Shown: piece by piece, positions 51,264 to 63,607 of the stretch
Layout of the letters: the number at the start of each line of letters is the position of its first letter
Numbering within the stretch: the first letter of the stretch is position 1
Assembly: GCF_051020985.1 (NCBI RefSeq)
Contig: NW_027475133.1
Coordinates: 1-64,000, forward strand
Reading direction: 5' to 3'
DNA length: 64,000 bases
Source of the DNA: Nomia melanderi
Taxonomy: Eukaryota; Arthropoda; Insecta; Hymenoptera; Halictidae
The notes under the pieces: generated by a model
Database searches by the model: none
What the model was told of the DNA's origin: nothing
The model's input: only the letters and a program-made list of their open reading frames with translations
Made by a program: the position numbers and the translations under genes

Positions 51264-52730
51264 AACCAAAGTGAATTATGTGTAGGAGGCCCTGGCGCAT
51301 GAATCTGTGCAGCGGGAACGACCTCGGATCACCAGGGGCCGAGAAAACCACCAACACATGAGGCCGGGCACTCAGGGTCAGGGAAAAATCCATTATATAT
51401 CTGGTGATATCTCGGGTGCTATTAGAGATAGCGCGATAAATCAAATTGCATTGTCTGCAGGAGGCCCTGGCGCATGAATCTGGGCAGCGGGAACGACCTC
51501 GGACCACCAGGGGCCGAGAAAACCACCGTCTCATGGGGCCGGACACTCAGGGTCAGGGAAAAATCAAATATATATCTGGCGATATATAGGGTGCTATTAG
51601 AGATAGCGCAATAAACCAAAGTGAATTATGTGCAGGAGGCCCTGGCGGATGAATCTGTGCAGCGGGAACGACCTCGGACCACCAGGGGCCAAGAAAACCA
51701 CCGTCTCATGGGGCCAGACTTTCAGGGTCAGGGAAAAATCCATTATATATCTGGTGATATCTCGGTTGCCATTAGAGATAGCGCAATAAATCAAAGTCCA
51801 TTGTCTGTAGGAGGCCCTGGCGCATGAATCTGGGCAGCGGGAACGGCCTCGGACCACCAGGGGCCGAGAAAACCACCGTCTCATGGGGACGGACACTCAG
51901 GGTCAGGGGAAAATGCAATATATATCTGGTGATATCTCGGGTGCTATTAGAGATAGCGCAATAAACCAAAGTGAATTGTCTGCAGCAGGCCCTGGCGCAT
52001 GAATGTGTGCAGCGGGAACGGCCTCGGATCACCAGGGGCCGAGAAAACCACCGTCTCATGGGGCCGGACACTCAGGGTCGGGGAAAAATGCAATATATAT
52101 CTGGTGATATCTCGGGTGCTATTAGAGATGGCGCGATAAATCAAAGTGCATTGTCTGCAGGAAGCCCTGGCGCATGATTCTGTGCAGCGGGAACGACCTC
52201 CGACCACCAGGGGCCGAGAAAACCACCGTCTCATGGGTCCGGACTGTCAGGGTCAGTGAAAAATCCAATATATATCTGGTGATATCTCGGGTGCTATTAG
52301 AGATAGCGCAATAAACCAAAGTGAATTGTCTGCAGGAGGCCCTGGCGCATGCATCTGTTCAGCGGGAACGACCTCGGACCACCAGGGGCCGAGAAAATTA
52401 CAGATTTTCGGTATTCGACACCCAATGTCATGTAAAAATCCAGCATATATGTGGTGCTGTCTCGGGTGCTATTACAGATAGCGCGATAAATCAAAGTGCA
52501 TTGTCTGCAGGAAGCCCTGTCGCATGAATCTGGGCAGCGGGATCGACCTCGGACCACCAGGGGCCGAGAGAACCACCGTCTCATGGGGCCGGACACTCAG
52601 GTTCAGGGGAAAATCCAATATATATCTGGTGATACCTCGGGTGCTATTAGAGATAGCGCAATATACCAAAGTGAATTATCTGCAGGAGGCCCTGGCGCAT
52701 GAATCTGTGCAGCGGGAACGACCTCGGACT

Positions 52731-54126
52731 ACCAGGGGCCGAGAAAATTACAGATTTTCGGTATCCGTCACCCAAGGTCATGGAAAAATCCAGCATATAT
52801 CTGGTGATATCTCGGGTGCTATTACAGATAGCGCGATAAATCAATGTGCAGTGTCTGCAGGAAGCCCTGGCGCATGAATCTGTGCAGCTGGAACGACCTC
52901 GGACCACCAGGGGCCCAGACAACCACCGCCTCATGGGGTCGGACACTCAGGGTCAGGGAAAAATCTGATATTCATCTGGTGATATCTCGGGTGCTATTAG
53001 AGATAGCGCAATAAACCAAAGTGAATTGTCTGCAGGAGGCCCCGGCGCATGAATCTGTGCAGCGGGAACGACCTCGGATCACCAGGGGCCGAGAAAACCA
53101 CCGACACATGGGGCCGGACACTCAGGGTCAGGGAAAAATCCAATATATATCTGGTGATATCTCGGGTGCTATTAGAGATAGCGCAATAAAACAAAGTGAA
53201 TTAACTGCAGGAGGCCCTGGCGCAGGCATCTGTGCAGCGGGAACGACCTCGGACCACCAGGGGACGAGAAAACCACCGTCTCATGCGGCCGGACACTCAG
53301 GGTCAGGGAAAAATCCAATATATATCTGGTGATATCTCGGGTGCTATTAGAGATAGCGCAATAAACCAAAGAGAATTGTCTGCAGGAGGCCCAGGCGCAT
53401 GAATCTGTGCAGCAGGAGCGACATCGGACCACCAGGGGCCGAGAAAATTACAGATTTTCGGTATCCGTCACCCAATGTCATGTAAAAATCCAGCATATAT
53501 CTGGTGATATCTCGGGTGCTATTACAAATAGTGCCCTAAATCAAAGTGCATTGTCAGCGGGAAGCCCTGGCGCATGAATCTGTGCAGCGGGAAAGACCTC
53601 GGACCACCAGGGGCCGAGAAAATTACAGATTTTCGGTATCCGTCACCCAAGGTCATGGAAAAATCCAGCATATATCTGGTGATATCTCGGGTGCTATTAC
53701 AGATCGCGCGATAAATCAAGGTGCAGTGTCTGCAGGTAGCCCTGGCGCATGAATCTGTGCAGCGGGAACGACCTGGGACCACCAGGGGCGAAGAAAACCA
53801 CCGACACATGGGGCCGGACACTCAGGGTCAGGGAAAAAACCAATATATATCTGGTGATATCTCGGGTGCTATTACAGGTAGCGCAATAAACCAAAGTGCA
53901 TTTTCTGCGGGAGGCCCTGGCGCATGCATCTGTGCAGCGGGAACGACCTCGGACCACCAGGGGACGAGAAATCCACCGTCTCATGGGGCCGGACACTCAG
54001 GGTGAGGGAAAAATCCAATATTTATCTGGTGATATCTCGGGTGCTATTACAGATAACGCAATAAATCAAAGTGCATTGTCTGTAGGAGGCCCTGGCGCAT
54101 GAATCTGTGCAGCGGGAACGACCTCG
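52731..54126. repeat. Eight-monomer block, partner at 54831-56226
   Basis: Recurs at offset 2,100 bp (12 monomers). It carries paired B cassettes (52748, then 53448 and 53623, matching 54848, 55548 and 55723), GGCCCAGACAACC, ATCTGATATTCATC, AAAACAAAGTGAATTAAC, CATGCGGCC, ACAAATAGTGCCC, GATCGCGCGATAAATC and GAAGAAAACC. Few differences are visible: GCAGGCATC against GCATGCATC, ATTACAGG against ATTAGAGG, and GATAACGC against GATAGCGC. Confidence 0.9.
53623..53658. other. Variable cassette, form B (example copy)
   Basis: Form B reads TTACAGATTTTCGGTATC then CGTCACCCAAGGTCATG and one further base, and is followed by AAAAATCCAGCATATATC instead of AAAAATCCAATATATATC. I counted about 36 copies in the window. 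Most are linked to states to the left such as GCAGCAGGAACGACATCGG or GGATCTCCAGG, or to the right such as GGTGCTTTCTCGGG, which indicates that they move with their block. Confidence 0.85.
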
Positions 54127-55314
54127 GTCCACCAGGGGCCGAGAAAACTACAGTCTCATGGGGCCGGTCACTCAGGGTCGAGGAAAAATCCAATATATAT
54201 CTGGTGATATCTCGGGTGCTATTAGATATAGCGCAATAAATCAAAGTGCATTTTCTGCGGGAGGCGCTGTCGCATGAATCTGTGCAGCAGGAACGACGTC
54301 GGAACACCAGGGGCCGAGAAAACCGCCGTCTCATGGGGCCGGACACTCAGGGTCGGGGAAAAATCCAATATATATCTGGTGATATCTCGGTTGCCATTAG
54401 AGATAGCGCAATAAATCATAGTCCATTGTCTGTAGGAGGCCCTGGCGCATGAATCTGGGCAGCGGGAACGACCTCGGACCCCCAGGGGCCGAGAAAACCA
54501 CCGTCTCATGGGGCCGGACACTCAGGGTCAGGGAAAAATCGAATATACATCTGGTGATATCTCGGGTGCTATTACAGATAGCGCAATAAATCAAAGTGCA
54601 TTGTCTGTAGGAGGCCATGGCGCATGAATCTGGGCAGCGGGAACGACCTCGGACCACGAGGGGCCGAGAAAACCACCGTCTCATGGGGCCGGACACTCAG
54701 GGTCAGGGAAAAATCCAATATATATCTGGTGATATCTCGGGTGCTATTAGAGATAGCGCAATAAATCAAAGTGCATTGTCTGTAGGAGGCCCTGGCGCAT
54801 GAATCTCTGCAGCGGGAACGACCTCGGACCACCAGGGGCCGAGAAAATTACAGATTTTCGGTATCCGTCACCCAAGGTCATGGAAAAATCCAGCATATAT
54901 CTGGTGATATCTCGGGTGCTATTACAGATAGCGCGATAAATCAAAGTGCAGTGTCTGCAGGAAGCCCTGGCGCATGAATCTGTGCAGCTGGAACGACCTC
55001 GGACCACCAGGGGCCCAGACAACCACCGCCTCATGGGGCCGGACACTCAGGGTCAGGGAAAAATCTGATATTCATCTGGTGATATCTCGGGTGCTATTAG
55101 AGATAGCGCAATAAACCAAAGTGAATTGTCTGCAGGAGGCCCTGGCGCATGAATCTGTGCAGCGGGAACGACCTCGGATCACCAGGGGCCGAGAAAACCA
55201 CCGACACATGGGGCCGGACACTCAGGGTCAGGGAAAAATCCAATATATATCTGGTGATATCTCGGGTGCTATTAGAGATAGCGCAATAAAACAAAGTGAA
55301 TTAACTGCAGGACG

Positions 55315-57505
55315 CCCTGGCGCATGCATCTGTGCAGCGGGAACGACCTCGGACCACCAGGGGACGAGAAAACCACCGTCTCATGCGGCCGGACACTCAG
55401 GGTCAGGGAAAAATCCAATATATATCTGGTGATATCTCGGGTGCTATTAGAGATAGCGCAATAAACCAAAGAGAATTGTCTGCAGGAGGCCCTGGCGCAT
55501 GAATCTGTGCAGCAGGAGCGACATCGGACCACCAGGGGCCGAGAAAATTACAGATTTTCGGTATCCGTCACCCAATGTCATGTAAAAATCCAGCATATAT
55601 CTGGTGATATCTCGGGTGCTATTACAAATAGTGCCCTAAATCAAAGTGCATTGTCAGCGGGAAGCCCTGGCGCATGAATCTGTGCAGCGGGAAAGACCTC
55701 GGACCACCAGGGGCCGAGAAAATTACAGATTTTCGGTATCCGTCACCCAAGGTCATGGAAAAATCCAGCATATATCTGGTGATATCTCGGGTGCTATTAC
55801 AGATCGCGCGATAAATCAAGGTGCAGTGTCTGCAGGTAGCCCTGGCGCATGAATCTGTGCAGCGGGAACGACCTGGGACCACCAGGGGCGAAGAAAACCA
55901 CCGACACATGGGGCCGGACACTCAGGGTCAGGGAAAAAACCAATATATATCTGGTGATATCTCGGGTGCTATTAGAGGTAGCGCAATAAACCAAAGTGCA
56001 TTTTCTGCGGGAGGCCCTGGCGCATGCATCTGTGCAGCGGGAACGACCTCGGACCACCAGGGGACGAGAAATCCACCGTCTCATGGGGCCGGACACTCAG
56101 GGTGAGGGAAAAATCCAATATTTATCTGGTGATATCTCGGGTGCTATTACAGATAGCGCAATAAATCAAAGTGCATTGTCTGTAGGAGGCCCTGGCGCAT
56201 GAATCTGTGCAGCGGGAACGACCTCGGACCACCAAGGGCCGAGAAAACTACAGTCTCATGGGGCCGGTCACTCAGGGTCGGGGAAAAATCCAATATATAT
56301 CTGGTGATATCTCGGGTGCTATTAGATATAGCGCAATAAATCAAAGTGCATTTTCTGCGGGAGGCCCTGTCGCATGAATCTGTGCAGCAGGAACGACCTC
56401 GGACCACCAGGGGACGAGAAAACCACCGTCTCATGGGGCCGGACACTCAGGGTCAGGGAAAAATCCAATATATATCTGGTGATATCTCGGGTGCTATTAC
56501 AGATAGCGCAATAAATCAAAGTGCATTGTCTGTAGGAGGCCCTGGCGCATGGATCTGAGCAGCGGGAACGACCTCGGTCCACCAGGGGCCGAGAAAACTA
56601 CAGTCTCATGGGGCCGGTCACTCAGGGTCGAGGAAAAATCCAATATATATCTGGTGATATCTCGGGTGCTATTAGATATAGCGCAATAAATCAAAGTGCA
56701 TTTTCTGCGGGAGGCGCTGTCGCATGAATCTGTGCAGCAGGAACGACGTCGGAACACCAGGGGCCGAGAAAACCGCCGTCTCATGGGGCCGGACACTCAG
56801 GGTCGGGGAAAAATCCAATATATATCTGGTGATATCTCGGGTGCTATTAGGGATAGCGCAATAAACCAAAGTGAATTATCTGCAGGAGGCCCTGTTGCAT
56901 GAATCTGTGCAGCGGGAACGACCTCGGACCACCAGGGGCCGAGACAACCACCGTCTCATGGGGCCGGACACTCAGGGTCAGGGAAAAATCCAATATATAT
57001 CTGGCGATATCTCGGGTGCTATTACAGATAGCGCAATAATCCATAGTGAATTATCTGCAGGGAGCCCCCGCGCATGGGTCTGTGCAGCGGGAAGGACCTC
57101 GGACCACCAAGGGCCGAACAAACCACCGACACATGGGGCCGGACACCCAGGGTCAGTGAAAAAATCAATATATATCTGGTGATATCTCGGGTGCTATTAG
57201 AGATAGCGCAATAAATCAAAGTGCATTTTCTGCGGGAGGCCCTGTCGCATGAATCTGTGCAGCAGGAACGACCTCGGACCACCAGGGGACGAGAAAACCG
57301 CCGTCTCATGGGGCCGGACACTCAGGGTCGGGGAAAAATCCAATATATATCTGGTGATATCTCGGGTGCTATTAGGGATAGCGCAATAAACCAAAGTGAA
57401 ATATCTGCAGGAGGCCCTGGCGCATGAATCTGTGCAGCGGGAACGACCTCGGACCACCAGGGGCCGAGACAACCACCGTCTCATGGGGCCGGACACTCAG
57501 GGTCA
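55315..57505. repeat. Thirteen-monomer higher-order unit, copy 1 (period 2,275 bp)
   Basis: About 2,190 bp repeat at 57590-59780, offset 2,275 bp (exactly 13 monomers). Only a few differences were noted, for example CCAATATATATC at about 56,466 against CCTATATATATC at about 58,741, and GTGAAATATC against GTGAATTATC at the right end. It contains two adjacent B-cassette monomers (55548 and 55723), the marker monomer at 57,061 and the ATTAGATATAGCGC state. The two copies form an almost perfect tandem pair. Confidence 0.92.
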
Positions 57506-57589
57506 TGGAAAAATCCAGCATATATCTGGTGATATCTCGTGTGCTATTACAGATAGCGCGATAAATCAAAGTGCTGTGTCTGCAGGAAG

Positions 57590-59780
57590 CCCTGGCGCAT
57601 GCATCTGTGCAGCGGGAACGACCTCGGACCACCAGGGGACGAGAAAACCACCGTCTCATGCGGCCGGACACTCAGGGTCAGGGAAAAATCCAATATATAT
57701 CTGGTGATATCTCGGGTGCTATTAGAGATAGCGCAATAAACCAAAGAGAATTGTCTGCAGGAGGCCCTGGCGCATGAATCTGTGCAGCAGGAGCGACATC
57801 GGACCACCAGGGGCCGAGAAAATTACAGATTTTCGGTATCCGTCACCCAATGTCATGTAAAAATCCAGCATATATCTGGTGATATCTCGGGTGCTATTAC
57901 AAATAGTGCCCTAAATCAAAGTGCATTGTCAGCGGGAAGCCCTGGCGCATGAATCTGTGCAGCGGGAAAGACCTCGGACCACCAGGGGCCGAGAAAATTA
58001 CAGATTTTCGGTATCCGTCACCCAAGGTCATGGAAAAATCCAGCATATATCTGGTGATATCTCGGGTGCTATTACAGATCGCGCGATAAATCAAGGTGCA
58101 GTGTCTGCAGGTAGCCCTGGCGCATGAATCTGTGCAGCGGGAACGACCTGGGACCACCAGGGGCGAAGAAAACCACCGACACATGGGGCCGGACACTCAG
58201 GGTCAGGGAAAAAACCAATATATATCTGGTGATATCTCGGGTGCTATTAGAGGTAGCGCAATAAACCAAAGTGCATTTTCTGCGGGAGGCCCTGGCGCAT
58301 GCATCTGTGCAGCGGGAACGACCTCGGACCACCAGGGGACGAGAAATCCACCGTCTCATGGGGCCGGACACTCAGGGTGAGGGAAAAATCCAATATTTAT
58401 CTGGTGATATCTCGGGTGCTATTACAGATAGCGCAATAAATCAAAGTGCATTGTCTGTAGGAGGCCCTGGCGCATGAATCTGTGCAGCGGGAACGACCTC
58501 GGACCACCAAGGGCCGAGAAAACTACAGTCTCATGGGGCCGGTCACTCAGGGTCGGGGAAAAATCCAATATATATCTGGTGATATCTCGGGTGCTATTAG
58601 ATATAGCGCAATAAATCAAAGTGCATTTTCTGCGGGAGGCCCTGTCGCATGAATCTGTGCAGCAGGAACGACCTCGGACCACCAGGGGACGAGAAAACCA
58701 CCGTCTCATGGGGCCGGACACTCAGGGTCAGGGAAAAATCCTATATATATCTGGTGATATCTCGGGTGCTATTACAGATAGCGCAATAAATCAAAGTGCA
58801 TTGTCTGTAGGAGGCCCTGGCGCATGGATCTGAGCAGCGGGAACGACCTCGGTCCACCAGGGGCCGAGAAAACTACAGTCTCATGGGGCCGGTCACTCAG
58901 GGTCGAGGAAAAATCCAATATATATCTGGTGATATCTCGGGTGCTATTAGATATAGCGCAATAAATCAAAGTGCATTTTCTGCGGGAGGCGCTGTCGCAT
59001 GAATCTGTGCAGCAGGAACGACGTCGGAACACCAGGGGCCGAGAAAACCGCCGTCTCATGGGGCCGGACACTCAGGGTCGGGGAAAAATCCAATATATAT
59101 CTGGTGATATCTCGGGTGCTATTAGGGATAGCGCAATAAACCAAAGTGAATTATCTGCAGGAGGCCCTGTTGCATGAATCTGTGCAGCGGGAACGACCTC
59201 GGACCACCAGGGGCCGAGACAACCACCGTCTCATGGGGCCGGACACTCAGGGTCAGGGAAAAATCCAATATATATCTGGCGATATCTCGGGTGCTATTAC
59301 AGATAGCGCAATAATCCATAGTGAATTATCTGCAGGGAGCCCCCGCGCATGGGTCTGTGCAGCGGGAAGGACCTCGGACCACCAAGGGCCGAACAAACCA
59401 CCGACACATGGGGCCGGACACCCAGGGTCAGTGAAAAAATCAATATATATCTGGTGATATCTCGGGTGCTATTAGAGATAGCGCAATAAATCAAAGTGCA
59501 TTTTCTGCGGGAGGCCCTGTCGCATGAATCTGTGCAGCAGGAACGACCTCGGACCACCAGGGGACGAGAAAACCGCCGTCTCATGGGGCCGGACACTCAG
59601 GGTCGGGGAAAAATCCAATATATATCTGGTGATATCTCGGGTGCTATTAGGGATAGCGCAATAAACCAAAGTGAATTATCTGCAGGAGGCCCTGGCGCAT
59701 GAATCTGTGCAGCGGGAACGACCTCGGACCACCAGGGGCCGAGACAACCACCGTCTCATGGGGCCGGACACTCAGGGTCA
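57590..59780. repeat. Thirteen-monomer higher-order unit, copy 2
   Basis: Second copy of the unit at 55315, with B cassettes at 57823 and 57998. Between the two copies, 57,506-57,590 carries CATGGAAAAATCC, CTCGTGTGC and GTGCTGTGTCTG, a combination that recurs at about 59,956-60,040 (offset 2,450 bp). That second occurrence links this pair to the 1,925-bp pair that follows. Confidence 0.92.
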
Positions 59781-61682
59781 GGGAAAAATCTAATATATAT
59801 CTGGTGATATCTCGGGTGCTATTACAAATAGCGCAATAATCCATAGTGAATTATCTGCAGGGAGCTCCCGCGCATGGGTCTGTGCAGCGGGAAGGACCTC
59901 GGACCACCAAGGGCCGAACAAACCACCGACACATGGGGCCGGACACCCAGGGTCATGGAAAAATCCAGCATATATCTGGTGATATCTCGTGTGCTATTAC
60001 AGATAGCGCGATAAATCAAAGTGCTGTGTCTGCAGGAAGCCCTGGCGCATGAATCTGTGCAGCGGGAACGACCTCGGACCACTAGGGGCCCAGACAACCA
60101 CCGCCTCATGGGGCCGGACACTCAGGGTCAGGGAAAAATCTGATATTCATCTGGTGATATCTCGGGTGCTATTAGAGATAGCGCAATAAACCAAAGTGAA
60201 TTGTCTGCAGGAGGCCCTGGCGCATGAATCTGTGCAGCGGGAACGACCTCGGATCACCAGGGGCCGAGAAAACCACCGACACATGGGGCCGGACACTCAG
60301 GGTCAGGGAAAAATCCAATATATATCTGGTGATATCTCGGGTGCTATTAGAGATAGCGCAATAAAACAAAGTGAATTAACTGCAGGAGGCCCTGGCGCAT
60401 GCATCTGTGCAGCGGGAACGACCTCGGACCACCAGGGGACGAGAAAACCACCGTCTCATGCGGCCGGACACTCAGGGTCAGGGAAAAATCCAATATATAT
60501 CTGGTGATATCTCGGGTGCTATTAGAGATAGCGCAATAAACCAAAGTGAATTGTCTGCAGGAGGCCCTGGCGCATGAATCTGTGCAGCAGGAGCGACATC
60601 GGAGCCCCAGGGGCCGAGAAAATTACAGATTTTCGGTATCCGTCACCCAATGTCATGTAAAAATCCAGCATATATCTGGTGATATCTCGGGTGCTATTAC
60701 AAATAGTGCCCTAAATCAAAGTGCATTGTCAGCGGGAAGCCCTGGCGCATGAATCTGTGCAGCGGGAAAGACCTCGGACCACCAGGGGCCGAGAAAATTA
60801 CAGATTTTCGGTATCCATCACCCAAGGTCATGGAAAAATCCAGCATATATCTGGTGATATCTCGGGTGCTATTACAGATCGCGCGATAAATCAAAGTGCA
60901 GTGTCTGCAGGTAGCCCTGGCGCATGAATCTGTGCAGCGGGAACGACCTGGGACCACCAGGGGCGAAGAAAACCACCGACACATGGGGCCGGACACTCAG
61001 GGTCAGGGAAAAAACCAATATATATCTGGTGATATCTCGGGTGCTATTAGAGATAGCGCAATAAACCAAAGTGCATTTTCTGCGGGAGGCCCTGGCGCAT
61101 GCATCTGTGCAGCGGGAACGACCTCGGACCACCAGGGGACGAGAAATCCACCGTCTCATGGGGCCGGACACTCAGGGTGAGGGGAAAATCCAATATATAT
61201 CTGGTGATATCTCGGGTGCTATTACAGATAGCGCAATAAATCAAAGTGCATTGTCTGTAGGAGGCCCTGGCGCATGAATCTGGGCAGCGGGAACGACCTC
61301 GGACCACCAGGGGCCAAGAAAACCACCGTCTCATGGGGCCGGACTGTCAGGGTCAGGGAAAAATCCATTATATATCTGGTGATATCTCGGTTGCCATTAG
61401 AGATAGCGCAATAAATCATAGTCCATTGTCTGTAGGAGGCCCTGGCGCATGAATCTGGGCAGCGGGAACGACCTCGGACCACCAGGGGCCGAGAAAACCA
61501 CCGTCTCATGGGGCCGGACACTCAGGGTCAGGGAAAAATCGAATATACATCTGGTGATATCTCGGGTGCTATTACAGATAGCGCAATAAATCAAAGTGCA
61601 TTGTCTGTAGGAGGCCCTGGCGCATGAATCTGGGCAGCGGGAACGACCTCGGACCACGAGGGGCCGAGAAAACCACCGACAC
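59758..61682. repeat. Eleven-monomer tandem unit, copy 1 (period 1,925 bp)
   Basis: Followed directly by a second copy at 61683-63607. The copies match over the full 1,925 bp and about 30 bp beyond, with the only clear difference found being ATTAGAGATAGCGC at about 61,048 against ATTAGAGGTAGCGC at about 62,973. B cassettes at 60623 and 60798 correspond to 62548 and 62723; both copies carry the rare ATCCATCACCC. This is one of the youngest duplications in the window. Confidence 0.93.
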
Positions 61683-63607
61683 ATGGGGCCGGACACTCAG
61701 GGTCAGGGAAAAATCTAATATATATCTGGTGATATCTCGGGTGCTATTACAAATAGCGCAATAATCCATAGTGAATTATCTGCAGGGAGCTCCCGCGCAT
61801 GGGTCTGTGCAGCGGGAAGGACCTCGGACCACCAAGGGCCGAACAAACCACCGACACATGGGGCCGGACACCCAGGGTCATGGAAAAATCCAGCATATAT
61901 CTGGTGATATCTCGTGTGCTATTACAGATAGCGCGATAAATCAAAGTGCTGTGTCTGCAGGAAGCCCTGGCGCATGAATCTGTGCAGCGGGAACGACCTC
62001 GGACCACTAGGGGCCCAGACAACCACCGCCTCATGGGGCCGGACACTCAGGGTCAGGGAAAAATCTGATATTCATCTGGTGATATCTCGGGTGCTATTAG
62101 AGATAGCGCAATAAACCAAAGTGAATTGTCTGCAGGAGGCCCTGGCGCATGAATCTGTGCAGCGGGAACGACCTCGGATCACCAGGGGCCGAGAAAACCA
62201 CCGACACATGGGGCCGGACACTCAGGGTCAGGGAAAAATCCAATATATATCTGGTGATATCTCGGGTGCTATTAGAGATAGCGCAATAAAACAAAGTGAA
62301 TTAACTGCAGGAGGCCCTGGCGCATGCATCTGTGCAGCGGGAACGACCTCGGACCACCAGGGGACGAGAAAACCACCGTCTCATGCGGCCGGACACTCAG
62401 GGTCAGGGAAAAATCCAATATATATCTGGTGATATCTCGGGTGCTATTAGAGATAGCGCAATAAACCAAAGTGAATTGTCTGCAGGAGGCCCTGGCGCAT
62501 GAATCTGTGCAGCAGGAGCGACATCGGAGCCCCAGGGGCCGAGAAAATTACAGATTTTCGGTATCCGTCACCCAATGTCATGTAAAAATCCAGCATATAT
62601 CTGGTGATATCTCGGGTGCTATTACAAATAGTGCCCTAAATCAAAGTGCATTGTCAGCGGGAAGCCCTGGCGCATGAATCTGTGCAGCGGGAAAGACCTC
62701 GGACCACCAGGGGCCGAGAAAATTACAGATTTTCGGTATCCATCACCCAAGGTCATGGAAAAATCCAGCATATATCTGGTGATATCTCGGGTGCTATTAC
62801 AGATCGCGCGATAAATCAAAGTGCAGTGTCTGCAGGTAGCCCTGGCGCATGAATCTGTGCAGCGGGAACGACCTGGGACCACCAGGGGCGAAGAAAACCA
62901 CCGACACATGGGGCCGGACACTCAGGGTCAGGGAAAAAACCAATATATATCTGGTGATATCTCGGGTGCTATTAGAGGTAGCGCAATAAACCAAAGTGCA
63001 TTTTCTGCGGGAGGCCCTGGCGCATGCATCTGTGCAGCGGGAACGACCTCGGACCACCAGGGGACGAGAAATCCACCGTCTCATGGGGCCGGACACTCAG
63101 GGTGAGGGGAAAATCCAATATATATCTGGTGATATCTCGGGTGCTATTACAGATAGCGCAATAAATCAAAGTGCATTGTCTGTAGGAGGCCCTGGCGCAT
63201 GAATCTGGGCAGCGGGAACGACCTCGGACCACCAGGGGCCAAGAAAACCACCGTCTCATGGGGCCGGACTGTCAGGGTCAGGGAAAAATCCATTATATAT
63301 CTGGTGATATCTCGGTTGCCATTAGAGATAGCGCAATAAATCATAGTCCATTGTCTGTAGGAGGCCCTGGCGCATGAATCTGGGCAGCGGGAACGACCTC
63401 GGACCACCAGGGGCCGAGAAAACCACCGTCTCATGGGGCCGGACACTCAGGGTCAGGGAAAAATCGAATATACATCTGGTGATATCTCGGGTGCTATTAC
63501 AGATAGCGCAATAAATCAAAGTGCATTGTCTGTAGGAGGCCCTGGCGCATGAATCTGGGCAGCGGGAACGACCTCGGACCACGAGGGGCCGAGAAAACCA
63601 CCGACAC
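61683..63607. repeat. Eleven-monomer tandem unit, copy 2
   Basis: Second copy of 59758-61682. Its right limit lies near 63,638, where GGGAAAAAACCAATA replaces the GGGAAAAATCTAATA that follows copy 1. The next segment (63608-63830) matches 62908-63130 at offset 700 bp, so a four-monomer step follows the eleven-monomer unit. Confidence 0.93.
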
